Below are positions 1 to 10,764 of a stretch of 42,706 bases of DNA, piece after piece. The translations under genes and the position numbers were made by a program. Source of the stretch: an uncultured Roseiflexaceae bacterium (lineage in GTDB: Bacteria; Chloroflexota; Chloroflexia; Chloroflexales; Roseiflexaceae); the NCBI GenBank assembly GCA_937988885.1, contig CALKHR010000099.1, positions 1 through 42,706 on the forward strand, written 5' to 3'. The first letter of the stretch is position 1, and each line of letters starts with the position of its first letter. Below the pieces are notes generated by a model. It did no database searches. It saw nothing but the letters and a program-made list of their open reading frames with translations, and was not told where the DNA came from.

Positions 1-2972
1 GCAGCCCAATAATTACACATGCCAGCTTCTCTGGCAATTCTGCTAGGTATGGCGGTGCGATTGATAACTGGTATAGCAGCCCAATAATTACACATGCCAG
101 CTTCTCTGGCAATTCTGCTAGGTATGGCGGCGGTGCGATCTATAACTACATCAGCAACCCAACGATTACAAATACGAGCTTCTCTGGCAATTCTGCTACT
201 ATTAATGGTGGCGCGATCCACAACTACGACAATAGCAGCTCGACTATTACAAATGCCAGCTTCTCTGGCAATGCTACTGAAAACTATGGCGGCGCGATCC
301 ACAATAGCAACGGCAGTAGCTCACCAATTACAAATGCCAGCTTCTCTGGCAATGCTGCTAGCGATGGCGGCGCGATCCACAATGTCAATGACAGTAGCGC
401 AACAATTACAAATGCCAGTTTCTCTGGCAATTCTGCTACAAGAGGCGGCGCGACCTTCAGCTACCATAGCAGCTTGACCATATCAAATACCATTGTTTGG
501 GGCAATAGTTCCTCGATTTACGCCATTAGCACCTACCCTACGATAATCACTGCCAGTCTCATTGAGGGCTGTAATCCTGCTGGCAGCTGGAACAGCGCCT
601 GCGGCAACAATAGTGGTGGTAATCTTGTCGATGCTGACCCACTGTTTGTCAATCCAATTAGTTATACTAGTGCGCCAACGACCACTGGGGATCTGCGTTT
701 ACTGGTGAACTCGCCAGCGATCGATACAGGCAATAATGGGGATAATTCCACGACTGAAGATCTTGATGGCAAGCCGCGTATCATTGGCACGAAGATCGAC
801 CTTGGAGCCTATGAGCATGGGCAAGAGCGCTATAGCCTAGTGAGCTCTATTCAAGGCAAGGGTAGTATTACACAGAGCCCCGATCTGCTACGCCAGCAAC
901 CTGGGAGTAGTGTCACTTTTACCACTACCAGCACGTTGGGCTGGCATGTGCCAAATAGTACGGTTACACTTACGGCAACCGCGAACCCAGGCTGGAGCTT
1001 TGCCGGCTGGAGCGGCGATTTAAGCGGCACTAGTTCACCAACCACACTGCTGATCAATACTAACAAGAATATCACAGCCACCTTCAGCAATGATCCACCC
1101 ACAGCCAATGCTGGTTCAGACCAAACGGTAGTTGCTGGTGCCTTGGTTACACTTGATGGCGGCGCTTCCTCCGATGCCGACCCAACTCAAACGCTAAGTT
1201 ATGCTTGGACACAAACCGCAGGGCCGAATATCTCACTGAGCGATAGCAGTGCGGTTTCCCCCTCCTTTACCCCCACCATTTCAGGCACATACACCTTTAG
1301 CCTCGTGGTTACTGATAGCTTAAACCTGCCCAGCCTAGCCGATACCGTCACCATTACAGTAACCAATGATCCGCCGATTGCGAATGCAGGTGCGGATCGG
1401 ACTGTCGTGGCGGGTACCACTGTTACGCTTGATGGCAGCGGATCAAGCGATCCTGATGGGCACTTTCCACTGAGCTATGGCTGGACACAAACAGATGGCC
1501 CAGCAGTAAGCCTGAGTGTTAGTAGCGCGGTTTCACCCAGCTTTACACCCACTATTTCGGGCACGCTCACCTTCAGCCTAGTGGTCACTGATAGCGTAAA
1601 CCTGCCCAGCCTAGCCGATGCCGTCACCATTACAGTAACCAATGATCCGCCAATTGCTCATGCAGGTGCAGATCAAGCGGTGTTGGTCACCACCCAAGTG
1701 ACGCTCAATGGCAGCGCTTCGAGTGATCCTGATGGGCATACGCCACTCACCTACGGTTGGACACAAACCGCAGGCACGCCTGTGACGCTAACGGATGCCA
1801 ATACCGCTCAGCCGACCTTCACTGCGCCGAGTGCGGCGGATGCGCTCACCTTCAGCCTGGTGGTTACCGATAATTTAGGTCTAGCAAGCACAGCCGATAG
1901 TGTCACCATTACCGTAACCAATGGCGAGCCGGTTGCCAATGCGGGACCTGATCAGACGGTCGTAGCTGGCAGCACCGTTACGCTCGATGGCAGCGGATCA
2001 AGCGATCCTGATGGGCATCTTCCACTCACCTACGGTTGGACCCAAACAGGTGGCCTAAGCGTAGCGCTGACAGGTGCCAATACCGCCCAACCGACTTTCA
2101 CCGCGCCGAGTGTGGCGGGCACACTTACTTTCAGCTTGGTTGTCACCGACAGCATGGGCCTGGCCAGCCAAGCCAATACCGTCACCATTACAGTAACCAA
2201 TGATCCGCCAATCGCCGATGCGGGAACGGATCAGACCGTAGTGGCTGGCAGCACCGTCACGCTTGATGGCAGTGGATCGAGCGATCCTGATGGGCATACG
2301 CCACTCACCTACGGTTGGACGCAAACCGCAGGCACTCCCGTCACGCTCACAGGCGCGAACACCGCGCAACCAACCTTCACCGCACCGAGTGTGGCGGGTA
2401 CGCTCACCTTCAGCCTGGTGGTGACTGACAGTATGGGCCTGCCCAGCGCGGCGGATAGCGTCACCATCACGGTGGTGCAGTATCGCCTGCACCTGCCGCT
2501 ACTGATGCGGCCAGAGCCACAGTCGAACTTGGTGGTGACGGCGCTGCAGGGCGACCAAAACGGCATCAGCCTGGTGATCCGCAATACGGGCGATGCACCG
2601 ACCAAGGAAGCGTTCTGGGTCGATGTGTATATCAACCCAAGCCAGCCGCCACCGGTCAACATGCCCTGGCATCAGATCGCGCCCGCTGGGGCGGTGTGGG
2701 GCGTCAACCGCGCACTGGCCCCCGGCGAAAGCCTGACGCTTACGCGAAGCAGCCCGTTCTATGCGCCAGAGTACAGTTCAGGCACCTTCCAGGCGGGCGC
2801 AGTGCTGTATGCGTTCGTCGATTCGTACGGCACTGGAGGAACGCATGGCGCCGAGCTTGAGAGCAGCGAACTCGACAATCGCTTCGGGCCAGTGACTGCC
2901 ACGGCAGCGGGCAACGCCAGAACGCCGGGCAATGTGCCAAGAAGCACACCTATGGGGCTGCCAGCCCGTTAA
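1..2972 (+). CDS. Beta-helix/PKD repeat surface protein, copy 1 (5' end outside window)
   Basis: The reading frame is open from position 3 to the TAA at 2970-2972, so the true start lies upstream of the window. In order it shows imperfect beta-helix repeats with the core FSGN(S/A)A..GGAI (about 3-500), a choice-of-anchor-Q-like segment ending in DLGAYE (about 640-820), an InlB-B-like domain with GWSFAGWSGDLSG (about 840-1088), five PKD/Ig-like units of about 92-93 residues (about 1089-2478), and a CARDB-like C-terminal domain starting at the RLHLPLLMRP segment. These domains are typical of exported adhesin or cell-surface proteins; a role in adhesion is inferred. The C-terminal ~500 bp are nearly identical to the next gene, which suggests recent duplication or gene conversion. 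No LPXTG or other sorting signal is visible. An ATG at 94 opens only an out-of-frame shadow. Confidence 0.85.
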   Translation, partial: SPIITHASFSGNSARYGGAIDNWYSSPIITHASFSGNSARYGGGAIYNYISNPTITNTSFSGNSATINGGAIHNYDNSSSTITNASFSGNATENYGGAIHNSNGSSSPITNASFSGNAASDGGAIHNVNDSSATITNASFSGNSATRGGATFSYHSSLTISNTIVWGNSSSIYAISTYPTIITASLIEGCNPAGSWNSACGNNSGGNLVDADPLFVNPISYTSAPTTTGDLRLLVNSPAIDTGNNGDNSTTEDLDGKPRIIGTKIDLGAYEHGQERYSLVSSIQGKGSITQSPDLLRQQPGSSVTFTTTSTLGWHVPNSTVTLTATANPGWSFAGWSGDLSGTSSPTTLLINTNKNITATFSNDPPTANAGSDQTVVAGALVTLDGGASSDADPTQTLSYAWTQTAGPNISLSDSSAVSPSFTPTISGTYTFSLVVTDSLNLPSLADTVTITVTNDPPIANAGADRTVVAGTTVTLDGSGSSDPDGHFPLSYGWTQTDGPAVSLSVSSAVSPSFTPTISGTLTFSLVVTDSVNLPSLADAVTITVTNDPPIAHAGADQAVLVTTQVTLNGSASSDPDGHTPLTYGWTQTAGTPVTLTDANTAQPTFTAPSAADALTFSLVVTDNLGLASTADSVTITVTNGEPVANAGPDQTVVAGSTVTLDGSGSSDPDGHLPLTYGWTQTGGLSVALTGANTAQPTFTAPSVAGTLTFSLVVTDSMGLASQANTVTITVTNDPPIADAGTDQTVVAGSTVTLDGSGSSDPDGHTPLTYGWTQTAGTPVTLTGANTAQPTFTAPSVAGTLTFSLVVTDSMGLPSAADSVTITVVQYRLHLPLLMRPEPQSNLVVTALQGDQNGISLVIRNTGDAPTKEAFWVDVYINPSQPPPVNMPWHQIAPAGAVWGVNRALAPGESLTLTRSSPFYAPEYSSGTFQAGAVLYAFVDSYGTGGTHGAELESSELDNRFGPVTATAAGNARTPGNVPRSTPMGLPAR

Positions 2973-3000
2973 TCAGCTAGCAACATATCAAAACAAGAAG

Positions 3001-3030
3001 GAGCACGTCAGATACTTTTCTGACGTGCTC
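3001..3030 (+). terminator. Perfect 11-bp hairpin after surface protein 1
   Basis: GAGCACGTCAG (3001-3011) pairs perfectly with CTGACGTGCTC (3020-3030) around an 8-nt loop, 28 bp after the stop codon. A-rich sequence precedes it, but only two Ts follow, so intrinsic termination is plausible rather than certain. Confidence 0.6.
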
Positions 3031-3045
3031 TTAAAACATCTTACT

Positions 3046-3166
3046 ACATTGAGGCTTTATTTTCGCTTTTAGCAGAGCGAAAATACCTTTCTGCCGCAGT
3101 CTACAACTGGTTTGGATTGTACAACTGCCCAACCAGGTTTGGTATCACATAGGCAAAACTCAATGT
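3046..3166. repeat. Hairpin-family repeat, copy A
   Basis: This stretch is bounded by an inverted pair ACATTGAG (3046-3053) and CTCAATGT (3159-3166). Inside is a 10-bp perfect hairpin, TATTTTCGCT (3058-3067) with AGCGAAAATA (3076-3085) and loop TTTAGCAG. The segment after it (TACCTT.CTGCCGCAG..., 3084-3150) resembles the one at 28693-28755, whose stems differ. It may be a mobile repeat or a structured RNA. The remainder up to the next gene (3167-3347) holds no gene. Confidence 0.45.
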
Positions 3167-3306
3167 CCAATACAATGCAGAACGATGAAATACATCGCCT
3201 AACAGTTCGTTCAAAGCGACAAAGAGAAGTTCCATGATTTTCATTACAATGTAGTAATAATACTCTTATACAAAATTCTTATTATTAATCGTTACTCTTC
3301 TTGATT

Positions 3307-3312
3307 TATAAT
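3307..3312 (+). promoter_or_regulatory. Possible -10 box for surface protein 2
   Basis: TATAAT lies about 35 bp before the start codon at 3348 in an AT-rich leader. No convincing -35 box is seen at 16-18 bp spacing. Confidence 0.35.
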
Positions 3313-3347
3313 AAGTATATTGTACACCTCCATTTTAAAGGATTTAT

Positions 3348-6300
3348 ATGCCAACTTGCCATCCGTTATCCCCACGCTGGCCTCGTCTATTGTTGGTTAT
3401 CCTGTTACTAATAGCTCACTTCTCGATCGCTGCGCAAACACCAACTGCCCACGCCGCCAATCAGATCTGGTATGTGAAGCACGATGCAAGCGGTATAGAG
3501 AATGGAACGAGTTGGGGCACTGCATTTAAGGATCTGCAAGCGGCCTTAAGTGCAGCTCAAGCCACTGATCAGATCTGGGTCGCCCAAGGTATCTACTACC
3601 CTACCGATAGTGCAAGCGACCGAACCGCTAGCTTTGCGCTCAAAGATGGGGTGGCGCTCTATGGTGGTTTTGTGGGTAACGAATCGCAGCTCTCTCAGCG
3701 CGATTGGGTGCTGAACAAAACCATTCTGAGTGGTGATATCGACAAAAATGATCTGCATGAGAGCGGTGTTATCACCAGCACAACAGGTATTGTCGGCAAC
3801 AATAGTTACCATGTGGTGACAAGTACTGGCCTTAATGCAAGCGCTGTTATTGATGGTTTTGTGATTACTGCTGGCAGGGCCAATGGTTCTTACCCAGCTC
3901 ATAACGGCGGCGCGATCTCTAACAACAATAGCAGCCCAACCATCACAAATGTCAGCTTCTCTGGCAATGCTGCTACTGAGGAGGGTGGCGCGATCTATAA
4001 CTACTATAGCAGCCCAGAGATTACGAATGCCAGCTTCTCTGGCAATGCTGCTGTAAGATATGGCGGTGCAATCTACAACGACAGGGGCAACCCAACCATT
4101 ATAAATGCCAGCTTCTCTGGCAATATTGCTAACTACGTTGGCGGCGCGATCTACAATATCAACGGCAGTAGCTCACCAATTACAAATGCCAGCTTCTCTG
4201 GCAATATTGCTAACTACGCTGGCGGCGCAATCTACAGTATCGACAATGGTAGTAGCTCAACAATTACAAATGCTAGCTTCTCTGGCAATGCTGCTAGCTA
4301 TGGCGGCGCGATCCACAATACCAACGGCAGTAGCTCAACAATTACAAATGCTAGCTTCTCTGGCAATGCTGCTAGCGATGGCGGCGCGATCTACAGTGTC
4401 AACGGCAGTAGCGCAACAATTACAAATGCCAGCTTCTCTGGCAATTCTGCTACAAGAGGCGGCGCGTCCTTCAGCTACAATAGCACCGTGACTATATCAA
4501 ATACCATTATTTGGGGCAATAGTTCCTCGATTTACGACACTAGCATCAAACCTAAGATATTCACTAGTCTCATTGCGGGCTGTAATCCTGCTGGCAATTG
4601 GAACAGTGCCTGTGGCAACAATGGTGGTGGTAATCTTGCCGATGCTGACCCACTGTTTGTCAATCCAATTAGCTATACCAGTGCGCCAACGACCACTGGG
4701 GACCTACATCTACTGGTAAACTCGCCAGCGATTGATACAGGCAATAATGCAGCTAATTCCACGACAGGAGATCTCGAAGGGAAACCGCGTGTCATTGGCC
4801 CGACGATCGACCTTGGAGCGTATGAGCATGATCGCTATAGCCTGATGAGCACTGTTCAAGGGAAGGGTAGCATTACACAAAGCCCCGATCTGCTACGCCA
4901 GCAGCCCGGTAGTAGTGTCACTTTTACCTCTACCAGCACGTTGGGCTGGCATATGCCAAATAGTACGGTCACACTTACCGCAACCGCGAACCCAGGCTGG
5001 ACCTTTGCCGGCTGGAGCGGCGATCTCAGTGGCAGCAGTTCGCCAACCACACTGCTGATCAATACCAACAAGAATATTACCGCCACCTTTACTAACGATC
5101 CTCCCACAGCCAATGCTGGTTCAGATCAAACGGTGCTGGCTGGCACGCTGGTCACACTCGATGGCAGCGCTTCGTCCGATGCCGACCCAACTCAAACCCT
5201 AAGCTACGCTTGGACGCAAACTGCTGGGCCGAATATTACACTGAGCAATAGCAGCGCTGTTTCACCCTCCTTTACACCCACCATTGCGGGCACATACACC
5301 TTCAGCCTGGTGGTTACTGATAGCTTAAACCTGCCCAGCCTAGCCGATACCGTCACCATTACGGTGACCAATGGCAAGCCAGTGGCCCATGCGGGTGCGG
5401 ATCAGACCGTGGTAGCTGGTAGCACGGTCACGCTTGATGGCAGCGGATCGGGCGATCCTGATGGTCATCTTCCACTCACCTATGGCTGAACCCAAATAGG
5501 AGGCCCTACAGTAAGCCTAAGCAATAGCAGCGCGGTTTCACCCAGCTTTACACCCACCATTGCGGGCGTACTTAGCTTTAGTCTGGTAATTACCGATAGT
5601 ATGGGTCTAGCTAGCGCAGCCGATACTGTTACCATTACCGTAACCAATGATCCGCCAATCGCTAATGCGGGTGCAGATCAAGCGGTGTTGGTCGCCACCC
5701 ATGTGACACTTGATGGCAGCGCATCGAGCGACCCCGACGGGCACACGCCGCTCCTGTACGCATGGACGCAGAGCGCGGGCACACCTGTAGGGCTCATAGG
5801 CGCGAACACCGTGCAGCCGACCTTCATCGCGCCGAGTGCGGCAGGTACGCTCACCTTCAGCCTGATCGTGACCGATAGCATGGGCCTCGCCAGCACTGCG
5901 GATACCGTCACGATCACGGTCACGAATGGTGAGCCTGTTGCTAATGCGGGTGCCGATCAGACGGTTGTCGCTGGTAGCACGGTCACGCTCGACGGTAGTG
6001 GATCGAGCGACCCCAACGGGCACACGCCGCTCCTGTACGCATGGACGCAGAGCGCGGGCACACCTGTAGCGCTCACAGGTGCGAACACCGTGCAGCCGAC
6101 CTTCATCGCGCCAAACACGGCAGGCACGCTCACCTTCAGCCTGATCGTGACCGATAGCATGGGCCTCGCCAGCACTGCGGATACCGTCACGATCACGGTC
6201 ACGAATGGTGAGCCTGTTGCCAATGCGGGTGCCGATCAGACGGTCGTCGCTGGTAGCATGGTCACGCTCGATGGCAGCGGATCAAGCGATCCTGATGGGC

Positions 6301-7256
6301 ATCTTCCACTGAACTATGGTTGGACGCAAACAGCAGGTACACCCGTCACGCTGACAGGTGCCAATACCGCCCAACCGACTTTCACCACACCGAACACGGC
6401 GGGCACACTTACTTTCAGCTTGGTTGTCACCGACAGCATGGGCCTGGCCAGCCAAGCCGATAGTGTCACTATCACCGTAACCAATGATCCGCCAATCGCC
6501 GATGCTGGTGAAGCGCAAATCGTCTTGACTGACAGCAGCGTTACGCTTGATGGCAGTGGATCGAGCGATCCTGATGGGCATACGCCGCTCACCTACGGTT
6601 GGAGGCAAACAGCAGGCACTCCCGTCACGCTGACGGGTGCCAACACTGCTCAACCAATCTTCACCGCGCCGAGTGTGGCGGGTACGCTCACCTTCAGCTT
6701 GGTGGTGACTGACAGTATGGGCCTGCCCAGCGCGGCGGATAGCGTCACCATCACGGTGGTGCAGTACCGTCTGCACCTGCCGCTACTGATGCGGCCTGAG
6801 CCACAGTCGAACTTGGTGGTGACGGCGTTGCAAGGCGACCAAAACGGCATTCGCTTGGTGGTGCGCAATACAGGTGATGCACCGACCAAGGAAGCGTTCT
6901 GGGTCGATGTGTATATCAACCCCAGCCAGCCGCCGACGGTCAACATGCCCTGGCATCAGATCGCGCCCGCCGGGGCGGTGTGGGGCGTCAACCGCGCGCT
7001 GGCCCCCGGCGAAAGCCTGACGCTTACGCGAAGCAGCCCGTTCTATGCGCCAGAGTACAGTTCAGGCACCTTCGAGGCGGGCGCGGTGCTCTACGCGATC
7101 GTCGATTCGTACGGCACTGGAGGAACGCATGGCGCCGAGCTTGAGAGCAACGAACTCGACAATCGCTATGGCCCAGTGATCGCCACCACAGCGGGCAGCG
7201 CCAAGCTGCCGGGCAGTGCGCCAAGGGGCGCGCCTGTGGGATTGCCCCCGCGCTAA
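3348..7256 (+). pseudogene. Beta-helix/PKD surface protein, copy 2, interrupted by an in-frame TGA
   Basis: The start at ATG 3348 is preceded by AAAGGA with 5-nt spacing. A signal peptide (hydrophobic core about residues 14-28, likely cut after AHA) leads into a beta-helix N-terminus, FSGN repeats, an anchor-Q-like segment, an InlB-B-like domain (about 4830-5093), six PKD units and the CARDB-like C-terminal domain (from about 6763). At 5487-5489 the conserved Trp codon of the YGWTQ motif in PKD unit 2 is TGA instead of TGG. Reading continues in the same frame without another stop to TAA at 7254-7256 (1,303 codons in all). Either this is a fresh nonsense mutation or sequencing error, or the product is a 713-residue truncated protein lacking most PKD units and the C-terminus. 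PKD units 3 and 4 are almost identical at DNA level (279-bp period, around 5731 and 6010), indicating recent repeat expansion. Confidence 0.8.
5487..5489 (+). other. In-frame TGA replacing conserved Trp
   Basis: Every other PKD unit of the array has TGG at this place (YGW or YAW followed by TQ, RQ or MQ). Here the codon is TGA with ACC CAA following in frame. No frameshift is needed to continue. Confidence 0.85.
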
Positions 7257-7275
7257 CGCTCCTTGTATCACCATC

Positions 7276-7310
7276 GGGCCTGTGCTTCGACGCAGGCCCT
7301 TTGTATTTTT
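7276..7310 (+). terminator. Intrinsic terminator after surface protein 2
   Basis: GGGCCTGTG and CGCAGGCCC (7276-7299) form a 9-bp stem with one G-T pair and loop CTTCGA, followed by TTTGTATTTTT. A near-identical stem follows surface protein 4 at 12979-13002. Confidence 0.8.
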
Positions 7311-7356
7311 CGCAATATGACAAATTATTTATAAAAATCACCCAAAATAACGCTTT

Positions 7357-7402
7357 TTGAAACGCTTTGAGCGCCCTTTTGAAACGCTTGTGAAACGTTC
7401 GA
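7357..7402 (+). promoter_or_regulatory. Three GAAACG-type motifs upstream of surface protein 3
   Basis: TTGAAACGCTTTGA (7357-7370), TTGAAACGCTTGTG (7379-7392) and TGAAACGTTCGA (7391-7402) lie just upstream of a possible -10 box. GAAACG half-sites are common in LacI-family operators. No regulator gene is nearby, so binding is only an inference. Confidence 0.35.
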
Positions 7403-7403
7403 T

Positions 7404-7412
7404 TGTTATACT
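7404..7412 (+). promoter_or_regulatory. Possible extended -10 promoter for surface protein 3
   Basis: TGTTATACT matches the extended -10 pattern TGnTATAnT. It lies 152 bp before the start codon, directly after the three GAAACG motifs. No good -35 box is present, as is usual for extended -10 promoters. Confidence 0.4.
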
Positions 7413-7563
7413 ATTTTTCGTCTCTTTCTTTTACACCTTGATGCAAAAGGATATTTTTCCTCCTTATTTCTCAACATAGTGTGCGATAGAAAGCCACCCA
7501 CAAACAGAGAATCCCTACCGAAACGCTAGCCCGAACATTCATGTACGTTCAAAGGAGCACTTG

Positions 7564-10500
7564 ATGACGCGCAGCCATTTGACGCCCCACAACACATTCA
7601 CACTATTATTCATTCTTGCACTGGCAACGTGGCCATATCTAGCAGGATTCACACCCAACCTGCAGGCGGCTCCCGGCGACACCATCATCTATGTCGATCA
7701 GAACGCGACTGGTGCCAATAATGGCACCAGTTGGCAGCATGCCTACACCGATCTGCAAGATGCCCTTGCCGCTGCTCAATCCAACCACAGTATTTGGATC
7801 GCCAAGGGCATCTATCGTCCCGTAACGCAAGTAACCAACCTTGCAACAGATAGCCTGATCTCCTTTAACATCCCCAATGGTGTTGAGCTGTACGGCGGTT
7901 TTGCGGGTACAGAGACCGACTTGGCTCAGCGTAATTGGGAAGTGAACAAAACCATCCTAAGCGGGGATCTGGCGGGAGACGATCTGACAGATGCGGATGG
8001 GGTTGTTGTTCACCCTGACGATCTTAGGGGAACCAATAGCCGCCGTGTGTTATCCATTACCAATGCTACCGATACCGTTGTGTTGGATGGACTGTTTATC
8101 ACTGCTGGCTGGAACACATCTATTTATGTAGTTGATACAGGTCCTGGCATCTTTATGCAAAATGCCAAAACGATCCTTCGTCATCTGGTCGTGGCTGGTC
8201 ACTCTTCCAGTAAGGGTGGGGCACTAACACTTATCGGTAGCGATACCGAGTTGAGTGACAGCTCCTTCTCTGGTAATCGAGCACACTTTGGAGGTGCCAT
8301 CTTCAGTAGTAATAGCCATCTCAACATAACGAATGTTAGCTTCTCTGGTAACTCTGTATTCATCTCTGGTGGCGCGATTTACAATGAAAATAATAGCGAA
8401 GTGACGATCACCAACGCTAGTTTCTCTCACAATACTTCTGTTGAATTTGGGAGTAGCGGAGGAGCGATCTATAACCGTTCCAGTGAGCTAACAATCATCA
8501 ATAGTAGCTTCGTGGAAAATTCTACCCCTTTTGAGGGCGGCGCGATCTATAACTATTCCAGTAACGTAAGCATCACTAATACTAGTTTCTCCGGCAATAG
8601 CACGGGTCCACATGGCGGCGGCGCGATCTATAACCATTCCAGCAACTCAAGCATCACCAATGCCACTTTCTCCGGCAATAACTCAGATTTCGGCGGCGCG
8701 ATCCTTAACTATTCCAGCGACTCAAGCATCACCAATGCCACTTTCTCCGGCAATAGCGCATTTCGCGGCGGCGTGATTTATAACGATAACAGCGACTCGA
8801 TCCTCTCGAATAGCATTATCTGGGGCAATGCCTCTGATGAAGGCGATAACCCATCGATTTTTATCGACAGCAGTTCGGGACAAACGATCAGATACAGTTT
8901 AGTGGAAGGCTGTAATTCAGGAGGCACTTGGAATAGCGCTTGTGGCAGCGATGGCGGAGGCAACCTCGCCGATGCTGATCCACTGTTTGTAAATCCGATT
9001 AGCCATACGAGCGCTCCTACCACTACTGGAGATCTGCATCTCAAACCAGGCTCGCCAGCGATCGATCAGGGTAATACGAGCCTTAATACTACTTCGACCG
9101 ATTTAGATGGCAAACCACGTGTAGGGAATGGGATCATTGACCTGGGTGCCTATGAATTTGGTTACCGACTCGCCAAAGGTATCATTGGCAGTGGCCAGCT
9201 TGTCGCAACACCGAGCACTGATTGGCATCTGCCCAATACAACTGTTACCGTTAGCGCAGCCGCCAACTCGGGCTGGAGCTTTGTGGGTTGGAGTGGCGAT
9301 CTCAGTGGCACAAGTTCGCCAACCACACTCCTAATAGACAACAGCAAAGTGATCACCGCCACCTTCAGCAATGATCCTCCCATCGCACATGCGGGCGACG
9401 ATCAGATAGTGGTCGCTGGCACATTGGTCACCCTTGATGGCAGTGGTTCATACGATGAAGACCCAACCCAGACGATAACCCATGCTTGGACACAAACCGC
9501 TGGGCCTGCTGTCACCCTAAGTAATGCCAGTGCGGTCTCACCCAGTTTTACTCCCACGATTGCAGGCGTATACACCTTTAGCTTGGAGGTAACAGATCAT
9601 TTGGGTGCAGTAAGCGCAGCCGATACCGTCACCATCACCGTCACCAATGATCCGCCGATTGCGAATGCGGGAACGGATCAAGCGGTGTTGGTCGCCACCC
9701 AAGTGACGCTCAATGGCAGCAGTTCGAGCGATCCCGACGGCCATACGCCGCTCACCTATGGTTGGATGCAAACAAGTGGCACATCCGTTACCTTAACGGG
9801 TGCCGATACCGCTCAACCAACCTTCACCGCGCCGAGCATAGCGGGTACGCTTACCTTCAGCCTGGTGGTGACCGATAGTCTGGGGGTGGTCAGCGAGCCG
9901 GATACCGTCACCATCACTGTCACCAATGGCGAGCCGGTCGCTCATGCGGGTGAGGATCAAACTGTGCTGGTTGGCACACAGGTCACACTCGACGGCAGCA
10001 GTTCGAGCGATCCCGACGGACATACGCCACTCACCTACGGTTGGACACAAACGAGCGGCACGCTCGTCACGCTCACGGGTGCCGATACCGCTCAGCCGAC
10101 CTTCACCGCACCGAGCACGGCGGATACGCTCATCTTCAGCCTGATCGTCACCGATAGTATGGGTCTCGTCAGCGCGGCGGATAGTGTCACCGTCACAGTA
10201 GTACCATATCGCGTACACCTGCCGCTGCTGATGCGGCCTGAGCCACAATCGAACCTGGTGGTGACGGCGCTGCAGGCTGACCAAAACGGCATCAGCGTGG
10301 TGATCCGCAATATTGGCAACGCGCCGACCAAGGAAGCGTTCTGGGTCGATGTGTACATCAACCCAAGCCAGCCGCCGACGGTGAACACACCCTGGCATCA
10401 GATCGCGCCCGCCGGGGCGGTGTGGGGTGTTAATCGTACCCTGGCCCCCGGCGAAAGCCTGACGCTCACGCGGAGCAGTTCGTTCTATACGCCGGAGTAC

Positions 10501-10698
10501 AGCGCTGGCACATATGAGGCGGGCGCAGTGCTGTATGCGTTCGTCGATTCGTACGGCACTGGAGGAACGCATGGCGCTGAACTTGAGGGCAACGAGCAGG
10601 ACAATCGCTTCGGCCCAGTGATCGCCACCACAGCGGGCAGCACTCGAACGCCAAGCAGCGCGCCAAGGGGCGCGCCTGTGGGGCTGCCTGCCCGTTAA
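7564..10698 (+). CDS. Beta-helix/PKD repeat surface protein, copy 3
   Basis: I chose ATG 7564 over TTG 7561 because AGGAG (7553-7557) then has 6-nt spacing. The protein of about 1,044 residues begins with a signal peptide (hydrophobic core about residues 12-27, likely cut after LQA). Next come the family N-terminal beta-helix motif (YVDQNATGANNGTSW, DLQDALAAA), FSGN repeats, an anchor-Q-like segment ending DLGAYEF, an InlB-B-like domain (about 9180-9369), three PKD units (about 9370-10202) and the CARDB-like C-terminal domain (from about 10203). It is intact, unlike copy 2, and has fewer PKD units than copies 1 and 2. It is probably exported by Sec and displayed outside the cell. The ligand is unknown. 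Confidence 0.88.
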   Translation: MTRSHLTPHNTFTLLFILALATWPYLAGFTPNLQAAPGDTIIYVDQNATGANNGTSWQHAYTDLQDALAAAQSNHSIWIAKGIYRPVTQVTNLATDSLISFNIPNGVELYGGFAGTETDLAQRNWEVNKTILSGDLAGDDLTDADGVVVHPDDLRGTNSRRVLSITNATDTVVLDGLFITAGWNTSIYVVDTGPGIFMQNAKTILRHLVVAGHSSSKGGALTLIGSDTELSDSSFSGNRAHFGGAIFSSNSHLNITNVSFSGNSVFISGGAIYNENNSEVTITNASFSHNTSVEFGSSGGAIYNRSSELTIINSSFVENSTPFEGGAIYNYSSNVSITNTSFSGNSTGPHGGGAIYNHSSNSSITNATFSGNNSDFGGAILNYSSDSSITNATFSGNSAFRGGVIYNDNSDSILSNSIIWGNASDEGDNPSIFIDSSSGQTIRYSLVEGCNSGGTWNSACGSDGGGNLADADPLFVNPISHTSAPTTTGDLHLKPGSPAIDQGNTSLNTTSTDLDGKPRVGNGIIDLGAYEFGYRLAKGIIGSGQLVATPSTDWHLPNTTVTVSAAANSGWSFVGWSGDLSGTSSPTTLLIDNSKVITATFSNDPPIAHAGDDQIVVAGTLVTLDGSGSYDEDPTQTITHAWTQTAGPAVTLSNASAVSPSFTPTIAGVYTFSLEVTDHLGAVSAADTVTITVTNDPPIANAGTDQAVLVATQVTLNGSSSSDPDGHTPLTYGWMQTSGTSVTLTGADTAQPTFTAPSIAGTLTFSLVVTDSLGVVSEPDTVTITVTNGEPVAHAGEDQTVLVGTQVTLDGSSSSDPDGHTPLTYGWTQTSGTLVTLTGADTAQPTFTAPSTADTLIFSLIVTDSMGLVSAADSVTVTVVPYRVHLPLLMRPEPQSNLVVTALQADQNGISVVIRNIGNAPTKEAFWVDVYINPSQPPTVNTPWHQIAPAGAVWGVNRTLAPGESLTLTRSSSFYTPEYSAGTYEAGAVLYAFVDSYGTGGTHGAELEGNEQDNRFGPVIATTAGSTRTPSSAPRGAPVGLPAR

Positions 10699-10723
10699 TC
10701 CACTAGGCATCTATCAAGCACAA

Positions 10724-10764
10724 AAGGAGTAGGACTCGTTGTCCTGCTCCTTCTTTTCTTCTCT
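10724..10764 (+). terminator. Intrinsic terminator after surface protein 3
   Basis: AAGGAGTAGGAC pairs with GTCCTGCTCCTT (10724-10752; one G-T pair) around loop TCGTT, followed by a pyrimidine-rich CTTTTCTTCTCT run. Confidence 0.75.

Noticed and set aside
94..477. Plus-strand 127-codon frame with Ala/Leu/Met repeats
   Set aside because: It is a shifted reading of the FSGN beta-helix repeats of surface protein 1; the in-frame reading is continuous from position 3. The frame at 4105-4491 is the same artefact in copy 2.
3..480. CRISPR-like spacing of AGCTTCTCTGGCAAT
   Set aside because: The repeats are in frame and encode the FSGN beta-helix motif.
5487..5489. Genetic-code reassignment of UGA to Trp
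   Set aside because: Other genes in the window (for example the transposase end at 22029) appear to use TGA as stop, while Trp is otherwise TGG throughout.
9793..10710. Minus-strand 305-codon frame
   Set aside because: Antisense to surface protein 3, Arg/His-rich composition typical of a shadow, and no ribosome binding site or domain.
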